Source: Actinomycetes bacterium
Lineage (GTDB): Bacteria > Actinomycetota > Acidimicrobiia > Acidimicrobiales > Palsa-688
Assembly (NCBI GenBank): GCA_021850325.1
Contig: JAJZMF010000024.1
Span: 1 to 64,000, forward strand
Reading direction: 5' to 3'
Length of the DNA: 64,000 nt
Positions 24,993 to 33,479 of the stretch are shown here, one piece after another (the first letter of the stretch is position 1; each line of letters opens with the position of its first letter). The notes under the pieces are model-generated. The model was not told where the DNA came from. It saw nothing but the letters and a program-made list of their open reading frames with translations, and ran no database searches. Made by a program: the position numbers and the translations under genes.

Positions 24993-25469
24993 ATGAGGCG
25001 TAGTGCACGCATGCTCGTGGCGGTGACATTGGTGGTGGGCGGCCTCGGGACGGCAGCGTCGGCTGCAGACAGGGCACGTGCGGACGTGCGCTCACTCGCA
25101 GGTGCCGAGTCCAGCGTGCTCGGCCTGCTCGAGCACTACAAGGCCACAGCCGCGTGGCGTTCAGCCTTCGATGTCGCGGTGTCGAGACAGGCGGCCGACC
25201 TGGCGGAGCTGAAGTCGGCACTGGCCACCCCGGGCGTGCGCCCGCCGTCCGCCCGGGTGACGGTCCCCAACCTCGTGAACGTGGAGCTCGACCGGGCGGA
25301 GGCACAGCTTGGGGCCCTGGGCCTCGCTTACAAGGCCGTTGGCGGTGGGATCTTCGGCATAGTCCTGCCCGCGGACTGGACGGTGTGCTCGCAGCACCCG
25401 GCGGCAGGCACGCGGGTCGCCAGAGGCTCCTCGGTGGAACTGGACGTGGAGAAGTACCACTGTTCGTAG
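24993..25469 (+). CDS. Secreted PASTA-domain protein
   Basis: The 158-residue protein has a signal peptide (residues 1-25, ending ASAAD), a short helical region (35-80), then one PASTA domain: VTVPNLVNVELDRAEAQLGALGL, VCSQHPAAGTRVARGSSVELDVEK. PASTA domains bind peptidoglycan fragments or act as spacers. Two cysteines (VCSQ and the penultimate residue) could form a disulfide that closes the domain. GGAGGT eight bases upstream decides the ATG at 24993. Confidence 0.75.
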   Translation: MRRSARMLVAVTLVVGGLGTAASAADRARADVRSLAGAESSVLGLLEHYKATAAWRSAFDVAVSRQAADLAELKSALATPGVRPPSARVTVPNLVNVELDRAEAQLGALGLAYKAVGGGIFGIVLPADWTVCSQHPAAGTRVARGSSVELDVEKYHCS

Positions 25470-25568
25470 TGCCGCCCCAAGTCGGCACCAGGCCCAGGCC
25501 GCTACAGGGCGGTAGGTGCAGCAACGCTTGTCGGGACGGGCGTGGGCGCTCGGGGCACTGCTCCCTGA

Positions 25569-26954
25569 TCAGCTCTGCGTCCGTACCTGCCCGTCATGAG
25601 CGCCAGTGTGGCCGGCCGCGGCGGCAGCTGCCTGCCTCGCCCGTGCGGCCGGAGCGATCTCGCGGGTCGGCGGGATGGGCCGCCGCACAATGCCCGGCTC
25701 GATACCGGCACGAAGTGCTGCCATGACGCCGATGGCCTCCCAGTAGTTGTCCACCACGAAGAGCTGGTTGTGGTGCCACGGGAGCTGGGCCAGGTCGTTG
25801 TCGAGGATGTTCTCGTTCTCGCGCACTGCGATCACCGGTATGCCCTGCTCGAGCGCGGCGAGCACCGGGAGGCCGATCACCTTGTCCGGGATGATGAGGC
25901 ACGAGACCTGCTCAGCTGCGACGGTGCCCTCCGGGGGGGTGCCGTGGAGACGTACGACGGCCGGGCTACGGTGCAGGCCCTTCATTACGCAGGTGAAGAA
26001 CGAGGTCGAGATGGCCTCGGCCGCCATCCTGGGGTCGACCACCCCGACATCGATGTTCTCCACATCAGGTGACTCGAGCATCGGCGCATGAGCGGTCGGG
26101 ACGTCGTAGAGACTGGAGAGGGCATGCGTGAGTATTGCCTCCACCCCACCCCATGGGTTCACCATCGAACCCTGGGCGGTGTAATAGTCGAGATGGAAGT
26201 TGAACGGCACGCTGATCTGCGTGGACAGCGCCACCGCGTCGTACTCGCCGCGGTGCAGGTCCAGCAACTGCAGGAGCCCGTCCAGCTCACTGACCTCACC
26301 TACCGCGCGGCCTGACTTGGTATAGCGCGAAGTGAGGCGCACCCGGGGGTGGAGCGGGTAGACGTCCGAGGCGTCCATGCCGAAGGAGACCCTTGCGGCG
26401 CTCACCGTGTTGATGGCGTCGTCGGTATAGCGGCGCATCTCGTGGTCATCGATGACCGTCAGGACGCGGTTGCTCCTCACCGGCCTGAGCGCGACGGTGC
26501 CGGCCAGGAGCCGCGAAACGACGCTCCCTTCGACGTAGAGAGCGTTGGCCGGCAGTTCCATGATGTCAGAGCCGTTTACGACGTTCGGGTGAAGGACCAG
26601 GGTGTCGGCGACGGTCGCTGCCAGTGCCGCAACTGGCATGGCGTCCCCGGCGTGGCCACCGATCTCGGAGCCGATACCTGTCGGCACCAGGAGGACCGCG
26701 GTGAACTGCCTCGTGTCTTCGGCGGTACGCCGGCGCAGGTCAAAAATGGGCTGGATCGCGCCACCGCGTGCGGTGCCTATGTCCTCGATGACCCCGACCT
26801 CGCACTCCCAGACCTCCCGGGTCGAGGCAACCACGGCGAAGCGGATGGGCCAGGCCCGGCCGGGCAGTTGCGACATGAGGGAGCTGCGTACCTCCTCCCA
26901 CGGGGCGCCGCTCCTGGGAGCGGGGATGCGCACGCTAATTTCGGCTATCCTCAT
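25569..26954 (-). CDS. DUF3326 domain protein
   Basis: The 461-residue protein matches DUF3326 across most of its length: VLLVPTGIGSEIGGHAGDAMPVA, LVLHPNVVNGSDIMELPANALYVEGS, FHLDYYTAQGSMVNPWGGVEA and IIPDKVIGLPVLAALEQGIPVIAV. The N-terminal 80 residues are less typical and the tail is alanine-rich. The family is uncharacterised. A GGAGG site lies before the ATG. The gene overlaps the PLP decarboxylase gene by 20 bases, a strong sign that the two products act in one pathway, probably on an amino acid or polyamine-like molecule (inference). Confidence 0.82.
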   Translation of the reverse strand: MRIAEISVRIPAPRSGAPWEEVRSSLMSQLPGRAWPIRFAVVASTREVWECEVGVIEDIGTARGGAIQPIFDLRRRTAEDTRQFTAVLLVPTGIGSEIGGHAGDAMPVAALAATVADTLVLHPNVVNGSDIMELPANALYVEGSVVSRLLAGTVALRPVRSNRVLTVIDDHEMRRYTDDAINTVSAARVSFGMDASDVYPLHPRVRLTSRYTKSGRAVGEVSELDGLLQLLDLHRGEYDAVALSTQISVPFNFHLDYYTAQGSMVNPWGGVEAILTHALSSLYDVPTAHAPMLESPDVENIDVGVVDPRMAAEAISTSFFTCVMKGLHRSPAVVRLHGTPPEGTVAAEQVSCLIIPDKVIGLPVLAALEQGIPVIAVRENENILDNDLAQLPWHHNQLFVVDNYWEAIGVMAALRAGIEPGIVRRPIPPTREIAPAARARQAAAAAAGHTGAHDGQVRTQS

Positions 26955-28131
26955 CAGAACCTCCGCTGAAGTCGAGAAAGTCCTCGAACGTGAACCGCTT
27001 GTGGCGGGTGAGGGTGCCGTCGGGGGCGCGGCTGTAGACAGTAGGCAAGGCGATGCCGTTGAACCACGATGCCTTGACCAGTGAGTAGGCTCCGACCTCC
27101 GTTATGGTCACCCGGGACCCGACCTCCAGCTGCTCGGCGAGACAATGACGCCCGAAGGTGTCGCTGGCGAGGCAGCTGGCGCCCGCAAGGATGTAGGGAT
27201 GACAGCCTGGCCCGCCGCCGTCGACATCGGGTACGAACTGGAACTCCAGCACCTCGGGCGCGTGGGCCACCGACGTGTCGAGCACGGCCACCTGCTCGCC
27301 CCCGCTTTCGAACAGGTCGACCACTGTCGAGATGATGGAGCCCGCCCGGTAGACGATCGCCGTGCCCGGCTCGAAGAGCACTTCGAGGTCGTAGCGGCCG
27401 GTCAGGAGGTCGACGGCGGCACGCAGCGGAGCGACGTCCATTGCCTCGCTGAAGAGGTACCCACCTCCGAGGTTCACCCACTTCAGTGTGCCGAGCCATG
27501 GGCCGAGGCGGTCGACGAGGAGCTCCACGACACGGAGCAACTGGCGGAAGTCGGTGGACTCGCAATTGTTGTGGACGAGCAGCCCCTCGATCCCCTGCAG
27601 TGCACCAGGGGAGCGGGTGAGCATGGCCGAGAGGTCATCTATGGGGACGCCCAGCTTGGAATGCCGGGACGACGGGTCGTAACGTTCGTCTTCCACAAAG
27701 GACAGGCCCGGGTTGACCCTTATACCCGGGCTGGTCCTGCCGGTGACATCGTTGCGGAAGCGCTCCCACTGTGTGAGCGAGTTGAAGCTCAGGCGGTCGC
27801 TGTAGTTTGCGACCTCGGGGACGTCCACCGGTCTCATACCCGGAGATGTGGTGTGGACGATGCCGGCGGGGAAGACCCGGCGGGCCAGGCGTGCCTCGAA
27901 GGCAGAGCTGGCGTGGAGGCCATCGAGCCAGGGGACGGCGGAACGCAGGCCGGGGACGAACGAGAACGCCTTCATGGCGAGCAGGATGCGCCCGCCGCTC
28001 GGGCCCAGCGCCCGCCGCGCGCTCTGTAATTGCTCCCGGATCATCGCTTCGTCGTAAACGTACGCCGGCGTCTCTATCGCGGCCTGGTCAGGGTGGCGAG
28101 CCCGGGAATGGCGGACCGAGGCTGAGCGCAT
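26935..28131 (-). CDS. PLP-dependent decarboxylase, carboxynorspermidine decarboxylase-like
   Basis: A protein of 398 residues with the alanine-racemase-type barrel of group IV decarboxylases. TPAYVYDE opens the domain, PLP lysine is in AMKAFS (about residue 54), then HNNCES (187-192), GGGY (222-225), FEPG phosphate loop (253-256) and the conserved ASCLASD near 318-324. This pattern is closest to carboxynorspermidine decarboxylase (NspC), but the partner dehydrogenase is not in the window. A longer TTG start at 28173 exists. I prefer ATG 28131, which has a TACCGT hexamer six bases upstream. Confidence 0.82.
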   Translation of the reverse strand: MRSASVRHSRARHPDQAAIETPAYVYDEAMIREQLQSARRALGPSGGRILLAMKAFSFVPGLRSAVPWLDGLHASSAFEARLARRVFPAGIVHTTSPGMRPVDVPEVANYSDRLSFNSLTQWERFRNDVTGRTSPGIRVNPGLSFVEDERYDPSSRHSKLGVPIDDLSAMLTRSPGALQGIEGLLVHNNCESTDFRQLLRVVELLVDRLGPWLGTLKWVNLGGGYLFSEAMDVAPLRAAVDLLTGRYDLEVLFEPGTAIVYRAGSIISTVVDLFESGGEQVAVLDTSVAHAPEVLEFQFVPDVDGGGPGCHPYILAGASCLASDTFGRHCLAEQLEVGSRVTITEVGAYSLVKASWFNGIALPTVYSRAPDGTLTRHKRFTFEDFLDFSGGSDEDSRN

Positions 28132-28247
28132 CACTCGACGGTAGGGGCGACGGGGCACTCGGAGCAGGGTCAATAGCCATATCCCGCGGTGACGTTGGCC
28201 CTGGCACGGGGAGCTTGCACCGCCCTACGGTGAGCCGAAAGGGTGAG

Positions 28248-28278
28248 TTTCAGCCCACTGACCCCTGAAGGTCTGAAA
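28248..28278. promoter_or_regulatory. TTTCAG/CTGAAA inverted repeat in a divergent promoter region
   Basis: Between the decarboxylase operon and the MFS gene, TTTCAG (28248-28253) faces CTGAAA (28273-28278), with an extra CTGAA at 28265-28269. Spacing between the outer arms is 19 bases. It could be an operator shared by both divergent units. No regulator gene lies beside it, so the assignment is tentative. Confidence 0.35.
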
Positions 28279-28397
28279 ATGAACTTGCTGAACGCTCCCT
28301 CTCTTGGCGCCGGGCCTGGGGTGCCGCTAGCCGTGCCCGGGCGCGGTGAGGACCAGCCGCGTGCCGGTGGTACGGACGCAGCGGGCGGGCCGCAGGG

Positions 28398-29780
28398 ATG
28401 AGCGTCAACGTCGTCTGGCCGAGCGAAGAGGAACGACGTTTGGTGACCAGGTTCTACCTGTCGGACGGCCTGTCCCGTGCCCTCTACCTGATCTACCCCT
28501 TCGAGTTCGCCTACTTGTACCTGGTTATGGACCGTCCCGAATGGGCCGTACTGCCTCTGATGGTGATGAGCGGGACGTCCCTCGTGATGCAGTTGCCGAC
28601 GGGGATGGTGGCCGACCGCTGGGGCCGGAAGGCGTCGGTCGTGGTCGGTGGTGGCCTGACATCGGTGACCTACGCCGTGGTCCCGTGGGCCTCGCGTCTG
28701 GACGGCACCACCCAGTTGCTGGCCATCTGCGGTGCGTTCGCGGTGACAGGTCTCGGCGAGACATTGATGATGGGAGCGCAGGAGGCATGGGTGGTGGACA
28801 ACCTCCGGAGTGCGGGAAGGAGCGACCTGGTGGAGCCGTTCTTCGCCCGCACCTACGCAGTGGACTCTATCGGTGGTGTGGTCGCCGGCACCATAGCGCT
28901 CATCCTCCTCCTCGGCGTGCGGGTGGACAGGTTATTGCTCGACTCGCTGTGGTACGTGACAGCCGCGGGCTTCCTTCTGTCGGTAGCTGTCGCCGCCGGG
29001 ATCCACGAAGAACGCCCGGATGACGCGCAGGACGAGGACGAGGCGTTCCTGCGCCGCATGTGGGAGGTGGTAAAGACCGTGGTCCGTGCCAGGTCGGTGC
29101 TGTACCTGACGCTGGCCGTGTTCATAGCCAACCTCTCGGGAGCGGGTGCCGACGAAGCGTTCCCGATCGCCCTCATAACAACGGGGATAGATGCGCGCGC
29201 CCTGGGGCCGGTGACCGTTGTGGAGGACCTGTTCGGGGTGGCGGCGCCGCTGCTCGCGCTGGTGATCGTGAGGCGGGTCGGTGCCGAGCAACTGCTTGCT
29301 CGGTCACTATTGGCATGTGGTGCCGCCGTGACCGTGCTGCTGTTCTGGAGGTCGTCGGCTGTCATTATCATGCTCTGGGTTGCTTTGGGGTTCGTCGACC
29401 GCATGTGGGACCCGGTGGCCATGGCGCGGTTGCAGGAGGACATACCGTCGGAACACCGGGCTGCTATCAGCTCGCTCGTGTACCAGGCGAACGGAGTGGC
29501 GGAACTGGTCGGCCTCGGGCTCCTGGCCGGGCTCCTGGGCAGCCGGAGCGCGCAGTTGCGTAACGCCACGCCCGACCTGGTGTCCGCCTTCACCGAAAGA
29601 ACATCGACTGCCGGTGCGGTCCCGACGGGTTTGTTCGGCCTACCCGTCCCGGATGTGGCCATCCTGTTATTGGTCATGGTCTCGGTGCTCGCGGTGCCAT
29701 TTGTGTTCATGGCCCGCCGGGCTCGCAGGCGCACCCCGGCCGCGCCTGCCGGTGGGGGTACCAAGGTCCCTGTCCGGTAG
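28398..29780 (+). CDS. MFS transporter
   Basis: The 460-residue protein has 12 hydrophobic segments, and the motif-A loop reads MVADRWGRKASVVVGG. The N-terminal LTRFYLSDGLSRALYLIYPFEFAYLYL-type start and MGAQEAWVVDNL are typical of the actinobacterial 'DHA-like' uniporter/antiporter group. A charged central loop (EERPDDAQDEDEA) follows helix 6. It is divergent from the decarboxylase/DUF3326 genes and 80 bases before an amino acid importer. Export of the product made by those enzymes is a reasonable hypothesis. Confidence 0.82.
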   Translation: MSVNVVWPSEEERRLVTRFYLSDGLSRALYLIYPFEFAYLYLVMDRPEWAVLPLMVMSGTSLVMQLPTGMVADRWGRKASVVVGGGLTSVTYAVVPWASRLDGTTQLLAICGAFAVTGLGETLMMGAQEAWVVDNLRSAGRSDLVEPFFARTYAVDSIGGVVAGTIALILLLGVRVDRLLLDSLWYVTAAGFLLSVAVAAGIHEERPDDAQDEDEAFLRRMWEVVKTVVRARSVLYLTLAVFIANLSGAGADEAFPIALITTGIDARALGPVTVVEDLFGVAAPLLALVIVRRVGAEQLLARSLLACGAAVTVLLFWRSSAVIIMLWVALGFVDRMWDPVAMARLQEDIPSEHRAAISSLVYQANGVAELVGLGLLAGLLGSRSAQLRNATPDLVSAFTERTSTAGAVPTGLFGLPVPDVAILLLVMVSVLAVPFVFMARRARRRTPAAPAGGGTKVPVR

Positions 29781-29860
29781 GTCGTTCGGCTCTGCGGCTC
29801 TTGCGGGGTGGCCCGCAGCATGGCGCGGTACAGCCTCACCGCACGACCATTGGAGAACCA

Positions 29861-30754
29861 ATGCAAGCCCAGCCCCCAAGGAAGTGGCTGATGGCGGGTG
29901 CTCTGGCCGGGTCGCTACTGCTCGCTGCATGTGGTGCAAGTGGCAGTGCGAGCCCTAAGTCGCCAAAGTCAACCGCTGTGGCCTCCGTGGCAGGGAAGGT
30001 CCCCCAGAAGTACCTGAGCAAGGGGTCCCTGACCGTCGCAGAGGATGCAAGTTACGCCCCCAACGAGTTCTTTGCCAAGGACGGTAAGACGATCATCGGC
30101 ATGGACGCCGACCTGGCCCGCGCCCTGGGTGGGGCCATGGGCCTCAAGGTCGACGTCGTGAACGCCAGCTTCGACAGCATCCTCCCCGGTTTGGCGTCGG
30201 GGAAGTACGACCTCGGCATCTCCTCGTTCACCGATACGAGGCAGCGGGAGAAGACAGTTGACTTCGTGACCTACTTCAAGGCCGGCACGGCGTTCTTCGA
30301 GAAGGCGCACGGAGGCCCCCCGGTAACCGGGCTCTCCAGCTTGTGCGGTCTGCGTGTCGCCATCGAGAAGGGCACCACTCAGGCCGAAGACGCCCAAGCC
30401 CAGTCGGCGAAGTGCACCGCCGCGGGCGAGAAGCCGGTAACAGTCGAGATATTCCCGGACCAGGGCAGTGCGAACCTGGCCCTTATGTCGGGCCGGGCTG
30501 ACGTCGCCATGGCTGACTCGCCGCTCGCCTACTACCAGGCGAAGCAGTCGAAGGGCGCTCTCGAGGTGGTAGGGCCGACTTATGGCGCCGCTCCCTACGG
30601 GATAGCCATTGGCAAGAACAGTAAGTTGGACCAGGCGGTGCTCGCAGCGCTCGAGCACTTGATGAGCAGCGGACAGTACCACAGCATCCTGGCGAAATGG
30701 GGTGTGGCGAATGGAGCCATTACCGGCCCCGTTGTCAACGGAGCCGAGAGCTGA
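29861..30754 (+). CDS. Amino acid ABC transporter substrate-binding lipoprotein
   Basis: The 297-residue lipoprotein precursor has a lipobox SLLLAACG with the acylated cysteine near residue 24. It then shows a family-3 binding fold: LTVAEDASYAPNEFF, GMDADLARALGGAMGLKVDVVNASFDSILPGLASGKYDLGISSFTDTRQREKTVDFV and ADVAMADSPLAYYQ. These proteins bind polar amino acids or opine-like derivatives. A GGAGAAC site precedes the ATG. The next gene begins inside its 3' end. Confidence 0.9.
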   Translation: MQAQPPRKWLMAGALAGSLLLAACGASGSASPKSPKSTAVASVAGKVPQKYLSKGSLTVAEDASYAPNEFFAKDGKTIIGMDADLARALGGAMGLKVDVVNASFDSILPGLASGKYDLGISSFTDTRQREKTVDFVTYFKAGTAFFEKAHGGPPVTGLSSLCGLRVAIEKGTTQAEDAQAQSAKCTAAGEKPVTVEIFPDQGSANLALMSGRADVAMADSPLAYYQAKQSKGALEVVGPTYGAAPYGIAIGKNSKLDQAVLAALEHLMSSGQYHSILAKWGVANGAITGPVVNGAES

Positions 30755-31709
30755 GGTCCACGAGGGCGAGCTAGTGGCGCCAGCGGCTCACCTGGAGCCG
30801 CTGGCCTACCGGCCCGTACGGCACGTGGGCCGCTGGGTCGGGGTGGGCGCGCTGGCCGTAGTGGGTGCGATGCTGGTGAACACGCTGGTCTCCAACCCGC
30901 GCTACCAGTGGGACGTGATGTGGGCCAATTTCACCACCGCTACCACCCTGGGAGCACTGTGGGTGACCGTCCAGCTCACTGTGGTGTCTATGGCGGTCGG
31001 GGCAATGCTCGGCACTCTGCTTGCAGTGATGAGGCTGTCACCGAGCCCATTGGTGTCGTCTGCCAGCTGGACCTATGTGTGGGTGTTCCGCGGTACGCCC
31101 GTCATTGTGCAGATCCTGTTCTGGAACTTCGTGTCAGCTTTGTACCCCCAGTTGTCCATCGGCGTGCCGTTCGGTCCGGAGCTGCTCCACGGTGATGCCA
31201 ACCAGCTGATCTCACCCTTCACCGCTGCGGTCCTGGGGCTCGGTCTCAACGAGGCGGCCTACATGGCCGAGATCGTGCGAGCGGGGTTGTTGTCGGTCGG
31301 GAGTGGCCAGACGGAAGCCGCTCTGGCGCTCGGGCTCACCCGGCTGCAGAGCCTGCGGCGGGTGGTCCTTCCGCAGGCGATGCGGGTCATCGTGCCGCCG
31401 ACGGGCAACGAGATGATCTCGATGCTCAAGACCAGCTCCCTGGCCAGTGTCATCGCGGTGACGGAGCTGCTGTACTCGGTGCAGATCGTGTACTCCAGGA
31501 CTTTTGAGCAGGTGCCGCTGCTGCTGGTGGCTGTGGTGTGGTACCTGGTGCTGACGACGGTGCTCAGCATCGGCCAGTACTACATCGAGCGCCATTTTGC
31601 CCGGGGAGGGGGGGCTACGGGCGCGTCCAGCCCGTGGAAGGTGCTGCGGAGGTCGGTGGGCCAGGGCCACGTCCGTCCGCAGCTGACCGGTAGCGGGGGA
31701 CTGGTGTGA
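30711..31709 (+). CDS. Amino acid ABC transporter permease (HisM/GlnP type)
   Basis: A protein of about 332 residues with a long cytoplasmic N-terminal tail (about 45 residues), then five to six helices. [20 protein letters not shown] opens the His/Glu/Gln permease domain and [29 protein letters not shown] is the EAA loop. The start may be ATG 30711 or GTG 30702, both within the binding-protein gene. Its end overlaps the ATPase start (GTGA). Confidence 0.9.
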   Translation: MEPLPAPLSTEPRAEVHEGELVAPAAHLEPLAYRPVRHVGRWVGVGALAVVGAMLVNTLVSNPRYQWDVMWANFTTATTLGALWVTVQLTVVSMAVGAMLGTLLAVMRLSPSPLVSSASWTYVWVFRGTPVIVQILFWNFVSALYPQLSIGVPFGPELLHGDANQLISPFTAAVLGLGLNEAAYMAEIVRAGLLSVGSGQTEAALALGLTRLQSLRRVVLPQAMRVIVPPTGNEMISMLKTSSLASVIAVTELLYSVQIVYSRTFEQVPLLLVAVVWYLVLTTVLSIGQYYIERHFARGGGATGASSPWKVLRRSVGQGHVRPQLTGSGGLV

Positions 31710-32470
31710 GCACCGTCATGGTGCGAGCTGAGCGCGTGTACAAGGCGTTCGGGCACCGGGAGGTGCTGAGGGGGGTGGACCTGGACGTGGCCAGGGGCGA
31801 GGTGGTGTGCCTGCTGGGCCCGTCGGGCTCGGGCAAATCGACGTTCCTGCGTTGCGTCAACCACCTGGAGAGGATCGATTCGGGTCGACTGTGGGTGGAC
31901 GGTGAGCTTGTTGGTTACCGCCGCAAGGACGGGCGCTTGCAGGAGCTCAAGGAGAGAGAGGTGGCCCGCAAGAGGTCTGAGATCGGGATGGTGTTCCAGC
32001 AGTTCAACCTCTTCCCCCATATGACCGCGCTGGACAATGTGTCCTTGGCACCGGTGCTGGTGAGGAAGCAGGCCCGGCCGGAGACCCGAGACCGTTCACG
32101 GGCGCTGTTGGAGCGCGTTGGGCTGGGGGAGAGGGCGGATGCCTACCCGTCGGAGCTGTCGGGAGGCCAGCAGCAGAGGGTGGCGATCGCCCGGGCGCTC
32201 GCGATGAGCCCTTCGTTGATGCTGTTCGACGAACCGACCAGCGCCCTGGACCCGGAACTGGTCGGGGAGGTCCTGGAGGTGATGCGGGACCTGGCGCGCT
32301 CGGGCATGACGATGGTCGTGGTGACCCACGAGATCGGGTTCGCACGGGAGGTGGCCAACAGGGTCGCCTTCATGGACGGTGGGGTGATCGTGGAGTCGGG
32401 CCCCCCGGGTGAGGTGCTGCGCAAGCCGAAGAGCGAGCGCACGCGGTCCTTCATCTCGAAGGTGCTCTGA
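31706..32470 (+). CDS. Amino acid ABC transporter ATPase (GlnQ type)
   Basis: The 254-residue ATPase has Walker [11 protein letters not shown]-loop [13 protein letters not shown], signature [15 protein letters not shown], Walker [13 protein letters not shown] and H-loop VVTHE. These are all characteristic of the polar amino acid subfamily. An insertion of about 15 residues before the Q-loop ([15 protein letters not shown]) is longer than in GlnQ and like that of some histidine/octopine-type ATPases. It completes a full importer with the two preceding genes. Confidence 0.92.
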   Translation: MSTVMVRAERVYKAFGHREVLRGVDLDVARGEVVCLLGPSGSGKSTFLRCVNHLERIDSGRLWVDGELVGYRRKDGRLQELKEREVARKRSEIGMVFQQFNLFPHMTALDNVSLAPVLVRKQARPETRDRSRALLERVGLGERADAYPSELSGGQQQRVAIARALAMSPSLMLFDEPTSALDPELVGEVLEVMRDLARSGMTMVVVTHEIGFAREVANRVAFMDGGVIVESGPPGEVLRKPKSERTRSFISKVL

Positions 32471-32544
32471 CGCACCGCCGCCGGGCTCGGGCAACACCAC
32501 CGTCCCGGACCCGGCTGTGCGCATAATGAGCACGGGACAGGTTC

Positions 32545-32955
32545 GTGAGGTTCCGGCCGTTCGTCGGCACGATCTTTGTCGTAGAGGGCCCGGACGAGTA
32601 CGGCTGCCTGGGCACGCGGCTGACCTACGGCCCTGACACGGACGACGACGCCCCCATCGTGAGCTGGGCCGACAGCGGCACCGAGCGCTTCCGTTACGTG
32701 GCTGCCCCGACGCCACCCGTGCTCAGCCAGGGCGGTGTGCTGACCTGGCACAGCGGTTTGGGCGACTGGCTTGTGCGCCCGGCGGCACTCCAGGACGCAG
32801 CGTGGGCGTACCCGGGCTGGGAGTTTACCGACTTCGACCAGTTCAGGGTCTTTGCCGAGGAGGCCACCTACGCCGGCGAAGGCGAGCCTGGCCCGGACGA
32901 TGGCTCGGTCGTGGGCCCTGGTGAGCCCATGGTGCCGCCTCGCCACGATCAGTGA
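32545..32955 (+). CDS. Hypothetical protein
   Basis: A 136-residue acidic protein I do not recognise. It has a beta-rich N-terminal half (FVGTIFVVEGPDEYGCLG, FRYVAAPTPPVLSQGGVLTW) and a tryptophan-rich middle (DWLVRPAALQDAAWAYPGWEF), and ends in a Pro/Gly/Asp-rich tail. It starts with GTG at 32545. A CATAAT hexamer at 32522-32527 may be its -10. The following 524 bases to 33479 contain GCCGGCGCC repeats and a possible tiny gene only. Confidence 0.45.
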   Translation: MRFRPFVGTIFVVEGPDEYGCLGTRLTYGPDTDDDAPIVSWADSGTERFRYVAAPTPPVLSQGGVLTWHSGLGDWLVRPAALQDAAWAYPGWEFTDFDQFRVFAEEATYAGEGEPGPDDGSVVGPGEPMVPPRHDQ

Positions 32956-33254
32956 GGAGCCCTATGTGCAGTCGGGCGCCAGGTTGGTGCCGACAGTGAC
33001 TGCCGGCGCCAATGGCTCAACCGGCGCCATGCCCGGCCGATCGGTGCATTGGCGGCCGGCGCCGGGCAGCGGGGCTCCTTCCCTCCGTTCGCCTCCAGGG
33101 CACCACCGCTGGTCAACCTCGGGCGGTTGCCGCCGCGGCCAACGGCGTGGCGGTAACCGCTCTGCTGCGCACGGCGAGCAGAGCCGGCCCGTGGCGGGCG
33201 TGGTCAGCCGTCGCCCGCACGTCGCGGTCCCTGGTGCGGGGTAGTTTGCGTGCC

Positions 33255-33383
33255 ATGGGGTTCTTTTGGCGCATGTTCGCCCCTCCCAGGCTGAGGAGGG
33301 CCCGTTGGCGGTGGTGGGGCGTGCGGCACCCGGTGCGCCGCGCCGAGGTCCGTTTCAGGCGCAGGCTCTACCGCAGGCGGTGA
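33255..33383 (+). CDS. Possible small basic protein (weak)
   Basis: A 42-residue frame with ATG at 33255 encodes an extremely basic, aromatic peptide (MGFFWRMFAPPRLRRARW...). Arginine makes up more than a third of it. It has no clear ribosome site and no known family. It may be a chance frame; it is listed because this interval otherwise has no gene. Confidence 0.2.
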   Translation: MGFFWRMFAPPRLRRARWRWWGVRHPVRRAEVRFRRRLYRRR

Positions 33384-33479
33384 GGGGGCCGGGTGCGGAG
33401 CCGGCCGTCGGCAGCCGGCCCGGGCCGACGGGTGGAGCGCTTCGGCGGTCGAGGGCGTCCGCGGGGCGACCGGTCCGCG

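Noticed and set aside
33000-33075. Repeated GCCGGCGCC units as a repeat array
   Set aside because: Only three irregularly spaced copies, which pair imperfectly into a hairpin; probably a terminator-like structure or GC-rich chance.
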